Positions 45,713 to 57,149 of a stretch of 64,000 nucleotides of DNA are shown piece by piece. The DNA lies in assembly GCA_029204225.1 (NCBI GenBank), contig CM055100.1, positions 56,277,628-56,341,627 of the forward strand. Direction: 5' to 3'. Within the stretch, counting starts at the first letter, position 1; every line of letters begins with the position of its first letter. The translations under genes were made by a program, and so were the position numbers. The notes under the pieces were generated by a model. The model was not told where the DNA came from, ran no database searches, and saw nothing but the letters and a program-made list of their open reading frames with translations. Source of the DNA: Diphasiastrum complanatum (lineage: Eukaryota > Streptophyta > Lycopodiopsida > Lycopodiales > Lycopodiaceae).

Positions 45713-46040
45713 TGTAGGAATTCGGTGGGCCTTCAAGGGATACAACTTAACCTTTCTGGTTTAGAGGTTGCATCGTGATGCAAGTTAACCTTTCTGGTTG
45801 AGAGGTTGCACCAAAATCATGGAGCCTTTTGCCCCTTCCATGAGCCGCGCTCCGGGATCCCGTCCCCGGACGCCTAGCTGCCCATGAATCCAAGTACTCC
45901 CCCTTACCTGCAAAGTGGTTGTACCAGGGGACATTAAACACTTAGACATTTACCACTTATATCCAATTTGAACAAAGTCCCACTTCTACTTATGGGATTT
46001 CTTTGAGCGTGGGCTATGGCTCCACTTTGCCATTACAACA
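45713..46040 (-). repeat. TRIM 5' LTR
   Basis: 328 bp, TG..CA on the minus strand. It holds a GC-rich GGGATCCCGTCCCCGGACGC block shared with the partner LTR and a duplicated AACCTTTCTGGTT segment. Confidence 0.9.
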
Positions 46041-46587
46041 GATTTACACACCTTAAGTCTAAGAGCACCTTCAAGATTTGCATACCTTCAGTCTAACGGG
46101 CACCTTTGGGTTTTTTGGGTTTTTTGCATTTTTGCTACATTAGCAGTCGACGTTGCCAACTTATCATCAACCCTAAAAAGGCTTGAGAAACAAATATCCT
46201 AAGGGCGGTTACCAACTTTTGTAGAGATGCAAAACTGGAGTAAATGGCAGTTAAGGCATGACATATTTTTCTCTCAACACTTGTAAATATTTATACTAGC
46301 TGGACCAACCTATGTAAGTGTTGATTGAATTTCCTTTTCAATCAGAGTTATTTGTAGCCAGCGTTATCACACTCAGCAAGCTGAAGTTATTACTTCAAGC
46401 TATTGTACTCATTGTTTATATTAATCAGAGTGCAATTTTTGTCTCACTACTGCGTCATTCATTTGCGCAATCTGTATGAATTCTTCTACTTGAATATTTC
46501 TGCTACTAATTGTTGCGTTTCCGTTCCTAATGCCATGCTCAATCCTCGAGCTTCCGCTGCCGCTCACGCACACACGATTTTATGACA

Positions 46588-48086
46588 TGGTATCAGAGCA
46601 GACATTTTTATCAAATGCAAATGGGTCTTCAAGATCAAATACAGACCAGATGAGAATGTGACGAAATACAAGGCAAGACTGGTAGCGAAAGGTTTCTCTC
46701 AGAGATATGGTATTGACTACTCTGAAACCTTCTCTCCTGTCATCAAACATTCATCCCTATGTCTATTATTTGCATATGCAGCAGCTTATGACTTGCATGG
46801 CGAACTAGACGAAGATGTCTATATGGATCAACCCCTAGGATATGTGTCAAATTCACTTCTTGACTATGCATGCAGAATGCATAGAAGCATCTATGGTTTG
46901 AAACAATCAGTCCGACAATGGTACAAGAAGAAAGATCAAGCCCTGAAATCATTAGGATTCAAGCCTCTGTTGGCTGATTCCAATGTATATGTCAGAGTTA
47001 CAGATGGGCAGATCATCATTGTGGTTGTGTATGTGGATGACACTCTGATACTTTGCAGGAGTGAATAGCTGATTGCTGAGGTGAAGACAAACATCTCGAA
47101 ACATTTCGAGATCATGGATCTGGGAGAAGCCAAGTGTTACCTAGGCTTACAAATTGAAAGGGACTATGGGGGAGGTAAGTTATACCTTCACCAGTCCAGA
47201 TACACCCAGAAGATCCTAGAAGATTTTGGGATGTTGAACTGCAAAGGAGCGAATACTCCAATGCTCACAAGGACAGTGCTGACAATGATGACTGTCCGAA
47301 GATTGAGAAAGAGAGAGACAAATGCAGTTCACACCTTACAAGAAGCTGATAGGATCACTGATGTACCTTGCAGACAACACACGTCTTGATATTGCTTATG
47401 AAGTATTCAAGATGAGCCAATTTTGCACGAATCCAGGCTCGACACATTGAAAGATTGCAAAACGCATTTTGCAATATCTTCAATTAACGAGGGATTACAG
47501 GTTGTGTTATTGTCATGATGCAGGTTTCAAGATTCTTTCCTACAACGATGCTAGTTGGGCATCCCTCAAGGATGATTGTAAAAGCGTCTCAGGAGGATGC
47601 ACCATCGCACCAGGAGCAGCAGTTCTCTGGGTCAGCAAGAAGTAGACCATTGTGTCCCAGTCATCCTGCGAAGCAGAGTACATTGCAGCAGCAAAGATGG
47701 CCAACAGGATAATCTGGCTAAGGCAGTTCTTGGACAAATTAGGCAAAACAAGGACTAAGCCTCTGGTCTTGCAGATGGACAATACCTCTGCAATACACCT
47801 AACAAAAGATCCCGTGTTCCATTCCAGAATGAAGCACATTGCGATCAAGTATCACTTGATCAGGGATCTAAATGAGAAGAAGATGCTCCTGACCACCTTC
47901 ATTAAAACGAAAGAAATGGTCGTTGACATCTTCACTAAAGCCCTGGACAAAGGACTCTTTGAGAGACAGAGGAGCAGTCTTGGGATCGTAAAGCTATCAT
48001 GCTTTGAGAGGGAGCTGAAGAAACAAAACATTTCTGTTCACAAAGCCTTGCTAGCTTTCAGCCCTTCGCTTGACATGAAAACATGA
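46588..48086 (+). pseudogene. Chimeric copia: Copia-2 primer site fused to RT/RNase H of another family
   Basis: TGGTATCAGAGCAGACATTTT (46588-46608) matches the Copia-2 leader. The next base already belongs to RT: IKCKWVFKIKYRPDENVTKYK, KARLVAKGFSQRYGIDYSET, SPVIKHSSLCLLFAYAAAYD. A small deletion removes the usual MDVxTAFLNG. The active site YVDDTLILC is intact; a single TAG follows at 47066, after which YLGLQIERD and HQSRYTQKILEDFGM continue in frame. RNase H is in shifted frames (SSCEAEYIAAAKMANRIIWL, DNTSAIHLTKDPVFHSRMKH, EMVVDIFTKALDKGLF). The protein differs clearly from Copia-2. No 3' LTR of either family was recognised after it. Confidence 0.8.
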
Positions 48087-48451
48087 AGACGAACGGTTCG
48101 CGAACACGAAAGTCAAAGGGGAAACCCATTGTGTTGTACTAGGTCAGTAATGATTGAAGTTTGTTTGTGGATACTCAAACATTGTAGATTTTTTTTATCG
48201 ATCATTCATTTGAATGAGTGATAGTCGGTTGTTGAGGACTGATTGTTGGATCTCGTTTACATTGCTCTGAGACATTTGTGAGTTTCTTTGTATCGGAGTT
48301 AGTTATGCAACTGTGTCATTCTTGTTTGAAAAACTTTATTAGGAGCACAGACCGATATATCGATCTGGTTGATAAGTCATATGTTCTTTTCTAGTAATGA
48401 AATATGTTTGATATGAGAATTGTCAAGATCAACTATGCTTTAGTTATTGTA
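48087..48451. other. Spacer after the chimeric copia
   Basis: No gene. A purine stretch TCAAAGGGGAAACC near 48113 could be a polypurine tract and TGTGTTGTAC the start of an LTR, but there is no second copy in view to test this. Confidence 0.3.
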
Positions 48452-49081
<630 letters not shown>

Positions 49082-49245
49082 CACGCCAAACGCCAGTGCC
49101 CTGGCACATATTATTCTAACTGTACAGTGTATTGTGGCAAGGCCCACTAGGTAAGGCTTGTCCAACAGTATTTTAAGTGGCGGGACCCACCTATTTATCT
49201 GTGTACAGAAAATACCCACAACAGTGGCTACATGCATAGACCTTT

Positions 49246-49434
49246 TTGCAGAATGTCTTTCGAAAAGAGCTCCTCCAATCGTTGTACGAGAAAAAGTACA
49301 GGTTCGAAGAGGAGCTAATCGATTTTAAAGAGCTAACCGAAGCCAGCAGCTATCCTGGAGCGGATGCACATGAAGAGTACACTCAAGTAGTCAAAAACAT
49401 TGAAGAACTTATGGTCGAGGTAGCTATCTTGTGA
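49246..49434 (+). other. Exon-like open segment, unknown
   Basis: Directly after a good acceptor (CCTTTTTGCAG, ending 49242) lies a 62-codon open frame: NVFRKELLQSLYEKKYRFEE, ELIDFKELTEASSYPGADAH, EEYTQVVKNIEELMVEVAIL, stop. It is charged and helical-looking, unlike chance frames nearby. It ends where a minus-strand copia relic begins. I do not recognise it. It could be a captured last exon of a host gene or a piece of a transposon gene. Confidence 0.35.
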
Positions 49435-49902
49435 AAGGGCAAAATGGTTGGCTGATAAAGCAACGACACTTTGATTCTCACAAAATAGAATTGTCGAAGC
49501 ATATTGATTCAGACTGATATCTGAAAGTAAGTGTCTCAACCATATTGCTTCCTTTGTAGCTTGAGAGGCTACGATATACTCTGATTTAGTGGAAGATAGA
49601 GCTATCGAAGTTTGCTTGCAATTGTTCCATGAAATAGGACCATTGTTGAGGAAGAATGTAAATTCTAAAGTGGATTTATGAGTGTCTACATCTCCTACCC
49701 AACTTGCATATGAAAAACCACTGAGAATATTGAGTTTGTCATTGTAAACTCTTCTATAACAAATGCAAAAGTCCACAGTAGCTCGAAGATATCTCGTGAC
49801 TCTGATAAGAGCCTTCCAATGCGTTATACCAGGATTGGTCATATACTGACTCAAGGAACTGACTACAAAAGCTATGAAGAAATATGAAGCTTCTACCCCC
49901 AA
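49435..49902 (-). pseudogene. Copia RNase H relic, minus
   Basis: The minus-strand frame gives FVVSSLSQYMTNPGITHWKA, TRYLRATVDFCICY, SGFSYASWVGDVDTHKSTLE (Asp of YADADW changed to Ser), NNGPISWNNCKQTSIALSST, KSEYIVASQATKEAIWLRHL and CENQSVVALSAN. It is a copia RNase H whose first half is open but catalytically altered. The end of the domain is lost at 49435. Confidence 0.85.
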
Positions 49903-49959
49903 AACATTGCTAGCTTATGAACCAAAACCTACAAAAATACACATAAAGAGCCAACAGGC

Positions 49960-51086
49960 CTTACCTCCAGAAATACATGAGAACTTCCCACAGGTAGAAA
50001 CCGTAAACAACTGCAACCACAATACAACGGCTTTAAAGAAAGCCACCGCAGACAACCGCTAAGTCTTGCCAATGGTTTCAACGAAGACAACAAAGGCCAC
50101 CGAAGACAACCGAAAAGCAAAGCATACGGTCCATTACGAAACCAAGGCAAACCAAAGGAAATCCCAAGTACCCACTTGCGGTCAGCTAGCGAAGACCAAA
50201 GGCTACTAAAGGAGCCTCACATATGACCTGCAAACGGTTTCAATGTTCAAGGCAACGAACCGAAACCAAACTGAAGAAAACCGCAAGTCAACACTTTGCG
50301 GTCCACATATGCAGACCAAGGCAACCGAAGACGAAACCATAAGAGTCTATCCCATGATCCAATGCAAAGTCTACAGAAGACAACCGACAAGCTGGATCTT
50401 GCGGTCACCTATGAGCCAACACAAAGCAGTCCAGAAAGGAATCTGACTGAAGGCCACCGCAAGGTCAACGACTACGGTTCACAAGGATTCTCTCCTCATG
50501 ACCGTTCTTGATCGAAAGGCACCGTAGAGAAATGATTGAGGTCACAGACGGCTACAAAAGCGGCGGATCTTCAGGACCCAAGTACTAGGGAAGATCCAGC
50601 ATGGAGAAGGGACTCCATGGATGACAACGACGCACAACTAGAAGCCATTAAAATGAGCTTAACAGTTTCTTGTAATCAATGATTAGCATAACTCCCTTTT
50701 CTCTATTCCTATATAAACGAGATAAACAAGAGAGATGAGTTGGCTATTTTTGATGTGTCAATGTTAGTCATGCAGTAGCAGACACACATTGTTAGCAGTA
50801 GCTAGTTCCTCGTAAGAGAGAACACCTCTCTTGCACCGATGTGCTGATTTGGAAAGCAAACAATGCTTGAAAATGTTGTTGTAAACTTATTTTTGAAAAT
50901 AGAATTGCGACATTCTATCTATGGTGTGTAATATATGAATGATTTTGATGCTTGCTTATAGTAGATGCAATGTCAGTCTGTAGCTTGGAAGAGAATAGAT
51001 CTTAGTGTGTAGCGATAGCTGTGGCTAAGAGTTTGACTCTATCTAGGTAGAATAGGAATCAGAATCACAATTCAGAGGTTCCAACA
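49960..51086 (+). repeat. Copia 5' LTR region (left end not defined)
   Basis: It ends ..GAGGTTCCAACA directly before a primer site. It has a TATA box (TATAAA, 50712-50717) and upstream a block rich in short repeated modules (GACAACCGA, AAGGCAACCGAAGAC, TTGCGGTC) from about 49985 to 50530. The left end and the second LTR are not seen. Confidence 0.65.
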
Positions 51087-51087
51087 G

Positions 51088-51099
51088 TGGTATCAGAGC
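51088..51099 (+). promoter_or_regulatory. Primer-binding site, tRNA-iMet type
   Basis: TGGTATCAGAGC one base after the LTR end. Confidence 0.85.
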
Positions 51100-51133
51100 G
51101 CATAAGGTTCTCAAAGCTTTGGTTATTCAAACA

Positions 51134-51730
51134 ATGGCTTCCATTAGCAGCATCCGTTCTAAGATATGCACAGTTCTAGAGATAGACAGGTCAAATTTCT
51201 TGGCCTAGAAAGTAAAGACTTCCCTCATCTTAAGAAGAGAAGTGCTATGGCCCTGGGTGGACAGCACCGAAGAGATGCCTGCCAGCATAGGCAAGGAACT
51301 TTGCAAGTGGAAAGAAAAGAATGACAAAGCAATAGCAGTCATATCTTCTTCCATCAAAGATAGCATCATCCTTGATCTTGCTACTATCTCTAACGCCAGA
51401 GAGATGTGGGATGCACTATCATCAGATTTCAGACCAAGTCACGAAATCAAATCATGCATATGGAAGATAAGCTTACCTATCTAATGTGGGATGGCAAGGA
51501 TCTCACATCAGAAAGATGAAGAACCTATTCCTATCACTACACAATGCTGGAACGTCTCACAAGAAAAGCAGCTCATGTACCTGCTATGCTCACTACCACG
51601 ATCGTTCCAGGCTACCCGGACCTTACTGGCCAAAGATCCTGACATGACCTTCGAAAAGGCTATCATTGACATAAAAGAAGAAGTGGAAGGCTACAGTGCC
51701 TTGGTTGATCATCTTGTGACACAAGGAATT
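51134..51730 (+). pseudogene. Copia gag fragment
   Basis: ATG at 51134 (MASISSIRSKICTVLEIDRSNF) follows the leader. A TAG at 51206 replaces the Trp-like position of the conserved NFxxWK motif. The frame continues as WPWVDSTEEMPASIGKELCK, WKEKNDKAIAVISSSIKD, REMWDALSSDF. Frameshifts at about 51470 and 51530 precede an LCSLPRSFQATRTLLAKDPDMTFEKAI segment (gag C-terminal helix region). Nothing further of the element follows. Confidence 0.75.
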
Positions 51731-54349
51731 CATGCAAGGGTGAAATTTTTGCTAAATAATTTTTATTTCATATATTTTTGGTACATAATTTTCATTTTAT
51801 TTTTCACATGTGTTTTGCTAATACATCTTTATTTGTTTTGTGAATGTGTATGTAGAGGACATCCGCTTCCTTTCTAGAAGAAAGTTCGGGAGGAAACCAA
51901 ATGGAAGAAGGGTGCAAAGATGAAGAGGATGAAGGACAAGATTCGTCATCGAAGATTTTGGACCAATGGAATTGAAACTTTTACAAGGTCCACAATGGTA
52001 AGGACTCGAGGCATCCGTCTATCCATAAGACAACTTACTCTTGTCTCATGTACAAGGGCAAGATGACAACATTTTGTTGCATGGTGGGGGTACATCTAGT
52101 TGACATTAGAGAAACTCTTGACTTCAAAGTGACCCTTTGTAAAGATATATTTTATTGACTTTTTAACTATTCTATGTCCACATGGCCCAATTGTGTGTGT
52201 CCATGTGTGTTATGCAACGTTGCCAGATCAGGTAGTTACTCTAATCAAAATCTACTTGTTGTTTACAAAAAATGGCAATTTTGGCATTAAATTGGCCTAT
52301 TTTTATTTTTTGATCAAATTTGTTGAGACAAGCCTGGACATGAGTGAATCTATGTTTTTAAATATTTCAGGTAAACTCAAAATATCTATTAATAACATTA
52401 TTGGCGTCTTTTACTAGTTTAGACATGCTTTTGTCAAAATTAGAACGTTTGGTAGGTAGAGATGGGATGGGCATTGTGCACAGGAGCACATTCCACTTCA
52501 ATAAAACTAGTGGTTTATCTTAAATATATCCCTATAATCTAGATCAATCTATAACTTGGATTCTAATTGATTGGCTATCAATATTCTGATCTTGATTTAA
52601 ACAATTCTAAGTCAAACTATCTATTATTTAAATAGGTCATTCTAATCTATTTGATTAGAAGACAAAGAGAGCCATAGCTTTGAGTCAAAATTTGAGCATA
52701 ACTTTAACAACAAAGTTCTTGACAAAAGATGCTAGGCATCTCTTGTCAACAAAGATGCCTCTTTTGTCAACAATCTTTTACATATGCTGAGCATATAATT
52801 GTGAACAAATGCAAAGTTTTGTTGACTAAGCGAAACTCAAGGTTGTGCTAGACATAGCTTTGAGTTTTGCAATGACGACAAAGTTGCTGACAAAAGCATC
52901 ATGTCAACAACTTCCTTGTCAATGTTATGCTCCAGGTGTGCTTGGTGTAGCTTTGAGTATGGCTTTGTTGACAACTTTCTCGACAAGTCTATATTTAAAA
53001 AGTGTCAGATGCCACATGGTTTTGAATATATATATATAACTATAAACTATACAAGATAAATAGAATAACTTAAAAAATATATAATAAAAATCTAAAATTT
53101 TGAGCAAACTCTAAGAAACAATTTTTTTTTAAAGCTACTAACTTTGAATTTGAAAATTCAATAATGTCAAAATTTTAGATTTTGAAATTTTGTATTACGA
53201 AATAAAGAAAACTCAATTTTTTTTAAAATTTAAACAAATATGTTAAATTTTAAAATTTTCAAAGTCATGAATCTCAAACATATCAATAGTTATACAAATT
53301 GTTAATTTAATAGAATACAATCATCATATGTTTTATATAAATTTTGCAAATTTTTACAAAGACAATTTTTTTTTCAAAAGATTTATTTTTAGACTACAAA
53401 TTAGCAAATATTTTTAACTAATTTATTACACAAATCTATCATTTTTTTGTGTTTTTAAGTTTCAGTGTTTAAAATGTTTATAGGAGGAGTATGTTTGATA
53501 TGTATTACCATTTATTTATAATAAGCCACTATTGTTGTCTCTTCCAAACAATTGCGTATTCTTATTCAAAACCATCCATGCATGTCAACAATTGCACCTT
53601 CTTAAAAGTTGGTCTTGCAAGATTTAACCTTTGTTTTTGTCAACGTTTGAATATTTTGAAAGGATGCATAAAGGACAACAATGTATGCCAAATATATATA
53701 TATATATATATATATATAGTATGGAGGTATTCGTTTAGCATGTTAATGCATCTTGGTTTCCAAGGGATGTCTAGGAACAAAGAAAGTTTGGATGCCAAGC
53801 TAATCAATTGAGCCAATTCCGTTGAATTTTAGCTTGTTTATAGGAATAACTGAGGCCAATGCTCTTGAAATAATTAGCTAAATGCTCTTGGAAATGTTGG
53901 TATTGACATTTATGGATAAATCTTATAAACAATCTAGGCCAATTCATAACTACAATGATGACAAGCTACTATCACTCTTGCAATACCATCCAATCGATAA
54001 TTGTCTATAACTTAAATATTCATGTTTGTAATTATATTTGACTAGCCTTAACAATAAAAAAATGCTGTGATATTTTGGAAACATCTATTTTTCAAAATAT
54101 ATGAAATTTTTACACACTCGGATCCAATTGGCATTTAGAATACTGACGCATATCTAGCACTTACATTAAATTCTATCTTGTAGATCCAAAATTGTCTAAA
54201 TCAAGAGGACAAGATTCTCTATAACTAAAATGTCAACATAATTGGAGCTAGCTAGGAGCAAGTCGTGGACCCTAGATTGAGAATCTTACCTTGAACGTGT
54301 GGGAATTTTAACTTAGCCGGCCTTTACAAACGCCCACCTAATACTAGTA
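51731..54349. other. AT-rich region without genes; hairpin and (AT)n
   Basis: No coding sequence could be supported. It contains an imperfect hairpin at 52719-52749 (TTGACAAAAGATGC / GCATCTCTTGTCAA, 3-base loop), a very AT-rich block at 53000-53470 and an (AT)n run at 53691-53718. Confidence 0.5.
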
Positions 54350-54354
54350 ATCAT

Positions 54355-55055
54355 TGTGAAAGTACTGTACTTTAGGACCATAAATGGATCTACAAAAGAT
54401 CCACAAGGGTGATTGGATGCTTGCTTAACAATCTATCAAAAAACTAGACACAAAAAAGTTGATCTAGATTGGCAATTTGACAAACAACAAGCATTAACAA
54501 TCAAAAGCATTGATAAACATTGAAATCCGAGCCCACACGTGTGTACTACAGGCTGTAGTACGGCCTTCAACCTGAGAAACAAGTAGAAACTGATTTGGTT
54601 TCATTTGGATCACAAAAACTCAATGTACATAGTGAACTAGCTTGAGATTGCCAATGAGCTCCAAAAATTTTCTATCTTCTCACTATGGGAGCTTGGAATA
54701 CATAGAAAATTCGACCTCCTTCTTGAAGTTAGGTGGATTTCCAGCACGTAATAAGGAAGTTAACTCACCCTTCTTGCCCTAAAATGAAACCCTAGCCTAG
54801 ATCCTAGAGTTATGCTTGGTAGGTAGCTAGTTGGTCAAATTTTCACCTTAAACTTAGGTGTAGGTCCTATAAAGTAGGGATGACCACCAAATAGACATGA
54901 CCAACTCGCTTGACTTGACCTAACCTATATTAGGAGTGGGTTGCCATGTGGCATCTTGGCATTACATGTGTGGAACCCAATTATACACAATATTTACAAA
55001 GTTTTACATGGTTTTTGATCAAGCTAGATTTGCCAATTTTTGGCAATTCTTCACA
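54355..55055 (-). repeat. Copia-3 3' LTR
   Basis: 701 bp. On the minus strand it is preceded by the purine tract GGCAAAGGAGGAG, which is at the same time the end of the protease reading frame. Confidence 0.93.
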
Positions 55056-55600
55056 CTCCTCCTTTGCCAAGCTCATTCTTTCAAAAGCAACACTAGCTTC
55101 CAACTTAAACAATCTTCCATGTTTAAATCCCTTTGCAATGCAAACATCATTCTTCAAGATGAAGCAAACACCATGCTTAAAGTGGAAATCCAAACCACTT
55201 TCTAAGAGTAGACAAACACTAAGCATATTCTTGGTGATTGATGGTACATAAAGGACATTTTCTAGATCCATGCATTTTGAGGATTCTAGATACAAAGAGA
55301 TGGTGCCCACACCATCTATCCTACACTCTTCATCATTTGCAGTAAAGACAAACTTTTTAACATCATTGAAAGAGTGTAAGGTTGAGAAAAAGTCCGTTTT
55401 ACAAGACATGTGGGAGCTAGCCCCACTGTCGATCCACCAATTGTCTCTTGAATTGCTATTGCTTCTTGATGAGGATGTAGATGCCATCAAGAATACATCT
55501 ACTTCATCCTCCTCCTCCTCCTTTGCAAGGTTTTCTTGTTTGTCCTCCTCCACTTGTGCTCTTAGACTCTTGTATCATTCAGATGCATAATGCCCCTTCT
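55056..55600 (-). pseudogene. Copia-3 protease region, ends at the LTR
   Basis: From 55553 an open frame gives KQENLAKEEEEDEVDVFLMA, DNWWIDSGASSHMSCKTDFF (protease DSGA intact), ANDEECRIDGVGTISLYLES and NVLYVPSITKNMLSVCLLLE. It reaches RMSLAKEE at the LTR border, where the related minus copia at 26.0 kb continues with LSQVELWHKRLGH. The frame then runs on into the LTR. Confidence 0.85.
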
Positions 55601-56351
55601 TTCCACAAAAGAATCATTTTTGTTTTGACTTGTCCTTTGAGCTTGATGCATCATCCTCTTCTTTGGCCTCCTTTGGATGCTTCTTCTTTCCATTGGTCTT
55701 CTTTTTGCCCTTGAATGAGAAATCGGCTTTCTCATCACCATCCTGCAAAGACAAGGAACTCATCCTAGATTTTGCATGGAGCATCCTACACTCTTCAGCC
55801 ACTAATACACTGTGAAGTTTTTCTATAGTTGGCAAAGTGTCTTGAATGGCAAAACTTTGGACCAAATTTGCAAAGTCATCTCCTAGACCATTAAGAACAA
55901 TTTGTACAAGCTCTCCATCATGAATCTTCTCTCCAATGGAAGCCAACTCCCTATTTAGAGACTTGATTCTGAATACATAATCATGTGCACTCTCCTCACT
56001 TCTCTTCATGCTTTGCAAAATTTGATTTCTAAGCATGAGTACTCTTGAAGTGTTACTAGATTCATAGATTGATTTTAAAGACTCCCAAGCCTCTTTATCA
56101 CTAGTACATGCTGATACTTCTCTCAACAAATCATTGCTCACATTCATCTTCACACAATGAAGTGCAAGCCTAGATCTCTTCTTGTATCTAGCTAACTCCT
56201 GTGCACCTAGAGGTTCATCTTCATCTTCAATCAAGAACTCATGAAGGTCTTGGAGCACCAAGAGTGACTCCATCCTAACCTTCCAAATAGCATAATTTGT
56301 AGAATTCAATCTCTCACTAGCTTCTAGAAGGTATGCTCCAGCAGATCCCAT
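55601..56351 (-). pseudogene. Copia-3 gag
   Basis: The start is at 56351 (MGSAGAYLLEASERLNSTNY, AIWKVRMESLLVLQDLHEFL); an upstream in-frame Met at 56375 is less typical. The frame is open for about 245 codons through LHCVKMNVSNDLLREVSACT, ESSNTSRVLMLRNQILQSMK, LVQIVLNGLGDDFANLVQSF. It ends at TGA in the zinc knuckle, where relatives have KCFFCGKKxHFASEC. Both outer Cys positions are TGA here (stop-FFCGKKGHYASE-stop), which separates gag from protease. Confidence 0.85.
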
Positions 56352-57136
56352 CTTACTAGTGACTTCTACAAACAAGAAATAGATTTGATTGACTTGAAAC
56401 TCACGAAGGTCTCACACTTGCAGTGTTTCACTCAAATTTGATTTCTAATTCAACAAATGGAATCACAGTTCTATCACTCCCTCACAAAGCTGGAATGACG
56501 ATAAGATGAAGTGAAAACTACTTTCAAACAAATCTTGCCAAGAAATGGATTTGATTGTCTCTAGAAACTCACTAAGGTCTCTCTCTTGTAGTTTTTCACT
56601 CAAATTAGATTTCTAATCCAACAAATGGACTTATAATCTCAGTTCTAGCACTCCCTCACAAAGTTGGAATGAAGATAAGATGATGTGAAATCTACTTACA
56701 ATCAAATCTTGCCAAATTTGGCTATTTTTGGACAAAAAAATGACTTAATCTCTTTTTCCTTCTTGGTGTACTTTCAAGATCTGTTTTTAACCTTAATAGG
56801 ACTTGAACTCAGCCTAGATTAATTAGATTCCATGAAACAAATTCAAATCTAATCAATGGCAAATGATCTTGGTAGATTATCCTAGGATCTCCACCAAAAA
56901 TTACACCAACAGCTCACAAATTGAATTTTTTTGGATCAAATGAATACCATGCATTAAATGCAGGTTCAGAGGTGCCCACACATGTGGACAGTATGGATTT
57001 GGACCCCTACCAAGTTTGGGATCAAATCTCCTCACCAAAATCAAGATTCTAGCTTGCCCTTTCAATACTAGCTTTTAGCACCAAAACTTGCTAAAAATGG
57101 ATTTGCATTAGATCAATGGCTTATGCTCTTGTACTT

Positions 57137-57149
57137 GGCTCTGATACCA
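57137..57149 (-). promoter_or_regulatory. Primer-binding site (Copia-3)
   Basis: On the minus strand TGGTATCAGAGCC directly follows the 5' LTR; complementary to initiator tRNA-Met. Confidence 0.92.

Larger units (their letters stand above)
45373..46040 (-). mobile_element. TRIM: 668-bp miniature LTR retrotransposon with 49-bp interior
   Basis: Complete on the minus strand. Its 5' LTR is 46040-45713 (328 bp), starting TGTTGTAATGG and ending TTCCTACA. The primer site TGGTATCAAAGC (45712-45701) follows at once. The polypurine tract ACTTTGAGGGGGAG (45677-45664) is next, then the 3' LTR 45663-45373 (291 bp). The interior is only 49 bp (45664-45712), so primer site and polypurine tract nearly fill it. 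The target duplication GATTT is perfect (45368-45372, 46041-46045), and the empty site is visible in the left LTR of Copia-2. The 37-bp size difference between the LTRs is a local tandem duplication around 45770-45810. It codes for nothing and must be moved in trans. Confidence 0.93.
38945..46587 (+). mobile_element. Copia-2: Ty1/copia element with a different insertion in each LTR
   Basis: Left LTR 38945-40794 and right LTR 44849-46587 flank primer site, gag, protease, integrase, RT, RNase H and polypurine tract in copia order. Without their insertions the LTRs are about 1053 and 1066 bp and align throughout. There is no target duplication: the right LTR is followed at once by another primer site, so it also serves as the 5' LTR of a second, chimeric element. 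The coding region is broken in many places. Confidence 0.9.
44849..46587 (+). repeat. Copia-2 right LTR (1739 bp including a TRIM)
   Basis: It matches the left LTR, from TGTTAGATTTC to TTTTATGACA. The 792-bp block of the left LTR is absent at 45188, and a different 668-bp insertion is present at 45373-46040. A primer site follows immediately at 46588. Confidence 0.9.

Noticed and set aside
55601-55660. TGA read as Cys (genetic code change)
   Set aside because: Nothing else in a plant nuclear genome supports recoding; two point mutations explain it.
55505-55714. Plus-strand open frames over Copia-3
   Set aside because: They are complements of the gag-protease coding strand.
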